From positions 1-7,769 of the forward strand of contig JAPSGM010000081.1 of NCBI GenBank assembly GCA_031177555.1: a DNA stretch of 7,769 bases. The letters run 5' to 3'. A program made the translations under genes and the position numbers. This DNA is from Chloroflexota bacterium. Lineage in GTDB: Bacteria; Chloroflexota; Limnocylindria; QHBO01. The notes beneath the pieces are model-generated. The model saw only the letters and a list, made by a program, of their open reading frames with translations, made no database searches and was not told the DNA's origin. Below, in pieces: positions 6,206-7,769 of the stretch (position 1 is its first letter; the number at the start of each line of letters is the position of its first letter).

Positions 6206-6249
6206 GGACCCATCCTGAACCACCTTCGGTCGGCGTGCCAACGGGGCTG

Positions 6250-7638
6250 TCAGGTCAGCGCGCGCTCCACGAAGCGGCCGGCGCCGCGACGCCCCAGGAA
6301 CTCCCCGTCGCGTACCACGGCCTGGCCGCGCAGCAGAACGGCCCGCACCGCGCCGCGCACGCCGAGCCCCTGGTGCGGCGTGAAGTCGGACGTGTGGTGC
6401 AGGTCCGCCTGGTCGATGATCCTCGACGCCTCCGGGTCGAACAGGACCAGGTCGGCGTCCCGACCCGCCTCAACCGCCCCCTTGGTGGCCAGTCCGAACA
6501 GGCGCGCCGGCGTGGTGGACAGCACGTCGACCATGCGCTCCAGCGACAGCCGACCGGCCCCCGGCCCGGCGCCGTAGGTCACCGACAGCAGCGTCTCGAT
6601 CCCCGGTGCCCCGTTGCTGACCTGGGGGAACGGCGGAGCGGGAAGGCGCTTCTCGGCGTCCAGCCGGTCGGGGACATGATCCGAGGCCACGACGTCCAGG
6701 CCGCCACGCGCCAGGCCCAACCACAGGGCCTGGCGGTCGCCGTCGGAGCGCAGCGGCGGGGAGATGACCGACTTGATCACCTCCGCCTCGTCATCGGCGT
6801 GGTAGCGCTCATCGGTCCAGACCAGGTACTGCGGGCAGGTCTCGGCGTACACCGGCCAGCCGCGGGCCCGCGCGGCGACGACCTCGGCCAGCGCATCGGC
6901 GCACGAGAGGTGGACGACGTAGACCGATGCCTCCGCCGCCTGCGCCAGCGCGACGGCCCGATGTGTCGCCTCCGCCTCCGCGTAGTCCGGGCGGCACTCA
7001 GCGTGGTGGCGGCAGCCCGTGCTTCCCCGGTCCAGCGCGTGGCGCGTCAGCTCGTTGATGATCGTGGCGTTCTCGCAGTGGACCTGCAGCATGCCGCCGT
7101 GGCGGCCCATGGCCTGCAGCGCGGCGAAGAGGCGCTCATCGGGCAGGCGGAAGTCGTAGACCATGAACGCCTTGGCGGTCGGCACGCCCGCCGCGATGAG
7201 CTCGGGCAGCTCCGCCACCGGGTCGCGCTGCTGCCCGGTCAGGACCGATGACAGCGCGTAGTCCACCGCCGACTCCCCCTCGGTGCGGGCGCGGAACTCG
7301 CGCATGCCGGCGAGGAGAGAGGCGGCGCCCTCGTCGCTGATGCCGGTGCCCGGGTTGTTGAAGGCCAGGAAGGTGGTGGTGCCGCCGTGCGCGGCCGCGA
7401 TGCTGTCCTGGAAGAAGCGATCCGGCAGCTCGTGGGTCGGCAAGCGCGTGTGGGTATGCACGTCCACCACGCCGGGGAGGATCAGGAGGCCGGCCGCGTC
7501 GAGGATCTCCGCGCCCGGGTCGTGCCGGGCCAGGCTCTCCCCCACCGCCGCGATCCGGCCGCCGGCGATCGCCACGTCCGCCGGGAAGCTGCCGGCGGCG
7601 GTGACGACCGTGCCGCCGGCGACGATCAGGTCGGCCAC
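6250..7638 (-). CDS. Dihydropyrimidinase/hydantoinase-family cyclic amidohydrolase
   Basis: This 462-residue amidohydrolase-fold enzyme opens cyclic amides such as dihydropyrimidines, hydantoins or allantoin. All binuclear metal ligands are present: H61 and H63 (DVHTHT), K156 (AKAFMVYD, the carboxylated Lys), H187 (VHCEN), H243 (VVHLSCA) and D320 (VASDH). Other family segments are RPDYAEAEATHRAVALA, VYAETCPQYL, ISPPLR and SNGAPGIETLL; the last two correspond to the substrate-backbone loops of dihydropyrimidinases. A small N-terminal beta domain (ADLIVAGGTVVTAAG) and the C-terminal AGRDADLVLFDP strand complete the fold. Start: GTG 7638 gives the standard N-terminus; an in-frame GTG at 7716 would overlap the upstream gene and add 26 unrelated residues. 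No clear ribosome site precedes 7638. Motifs favour dihydropyrimidinase/hydantoinase over allantoinase, although the dehydrogenase and malate synthase context fits allantoin breakdown. Substrate is uncertain. Confidence 0.93.
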   Translation of the reverse strand: MADLIVAGGTVVTAAGSFPADVAIAGGRIAAVGESLARHDPGAEILDAAGLLILPGVVDVHTHTRLPTHELPDRFFQDSIAAAHGGTTTFLAFNNPGTGISDEGAASLLAGMREFRARTEGESAVDYALSSVLTGQQRDPVAELPELIAAGVPTAKAFMVYDFRLPDERLFAALQAMGRHGGMLQVHCENATIINELTRHALDRGSTGCRHHAECRPDYAEAEATHRAVALAQAAEASVYVVHLSCADALAEVVAARARGWPVYAETCPQYLVWTDERYHADDEAEVIKSVISPPLRSDGDRQALWLGLARGGLDVVASDHVPDRLDAEKRLPAPPFPQVSNGAPGIETLLSVTYGAGPGAGRLSLERMVDVLSTTPARLFGLATKGAVEAGRDADLVLFDPEASRIIDQADLHHTSDFTPHQGLGVRGAVRAVLLRGQAVVRDGEFLGRRGAGRFVERALT

Positions 7639-7676
7639 GCCCGGGCCAACGGTACCGGGTGCCGGACCGGCATCGG

Positions 7677-7769
7677 TCAGACCTGCGCGATCTCGACCGG
7701 TTGCGCGCCCTCCCACAGCACGCGGCGGCCGACCTCGGCCAGGCGCTCGCGCCAGCCTCCATCCGGTAC
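7677..7769 (-). CDS. C-terminal end of an unidentified protein (truncated by window)
   Basis: The minus frame is open from the right edge to TGA at 7679-7677 and gives 30 residues, with a helix-like segment GGWRERLAEVGRRVLWEG followed by AQPVEIAQV. It ends 38 bases before the chosen hydantoinase start, so it is probably the preceding gene of the same operon. Composition fits a real coding end in this genome. The fragment is too short for me to name a family. Because it ends at 7677, it argues against the longer hydantoinase start at 7716. Confidence 0.55.
   Translation of the reverse strand, partial: VPDGGWRERLAEVGRRVLWEGAQPVEIAQV

Noticed and set aside
4934..6577. 547-codon plus-strand open frame opposite the peptidase and hydantoinase
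   Set aside because: It crosses the boundary of two well-supported minus-strand genes, has low-complexity composition and no domain; it is a GC shadow.
1..7769. CRISPR array, tRNA/rRNA genes, insertion sequence, prophage or attachment site
   Set aside because: No spaced direct repeats, tRNA-like cloverleaf, transposase motif or terminal inverted repeats were seen; the window is ordinary chromosomal coding sequence with uniform composition by eye.

Overview
The window is very GC-rich and almost completely coding, from a bacterium with short intergenic gaps, ATGA stop/start overlaps and some GTG/TTG starts. The gene content (three-subunit xanthine-dehydrogenase-type enzyme, hydantoinase, malate synthase A, and a small double zinc-ribbon protein of the CxxC-x17-CxxC type) would fit Chloroflexota or a deep-branching actinobacterial lineage. 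There is no rRNA or other marker to settle this, so the placement is only a weak inference.

Plus strand, 1-4313: a tightly packed operon. It opens with the C-terminal part of the molybdopterin subunit of a xanthine-dehydrogenase-family hydroxylase (partial, runs off the left edge). The [2Fe-2S] subunit (721-1191) and the FAD subunit (1196-2050) follow, then a YdeI/OmdA-like protein of unknown role (2057-2680) and malate synthase A (2727-4313). Spacing is from -4 to a few bases, except between the last two genes. There a 15-codon mini-ORF with a near-ideal Shine-Dalgarno sequence fills the gap and overlaps the malate synthase start codon.

Plus strand, 4314-4860: a separate transcription unit. 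A 161-base leader carries a candidate extended -10 promoter with an overlapping inverted repeat, a small hairpin, and an 8-base sequence exactly complementary to the ribosome binding site of the next gene. That gene (4475-4813, TTG start) encodes a 112-residue protein with two zinc ribbons joined by a Gly/Ser/Tyr-rich linker. A 12-bp GAGA-loop hairpin (4833-4860) lies between it and the convergent gene.

Minus strand, 7769-4871: the last 30 codons of an unidentified gene, then a dihydropyrimidinase/hydantoinase-family cyclic amidohydrolase with all metal ligands (7638-6250), then a short M1-family (gluzincin) metallopeptidase, probably exported or membrane-anchored (6205-4871).

Working model (inference): the xanthine-dehydrogenase-type enzyme, the hydantoinase-family ring-opening enzyme and malate synthase suggest a purine (or other N-heterocycle) catabolic locus. 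In it, urate/allantoin-type intermediates would be opened and the resulting glyoxylate condensed with acetyl-CoA to malate. The link is from context only: no uricase, allantoate hydrolase or isocitrate lyase is visible. The zinc-ribbon and peptidase genes look unrelated to this pathway.
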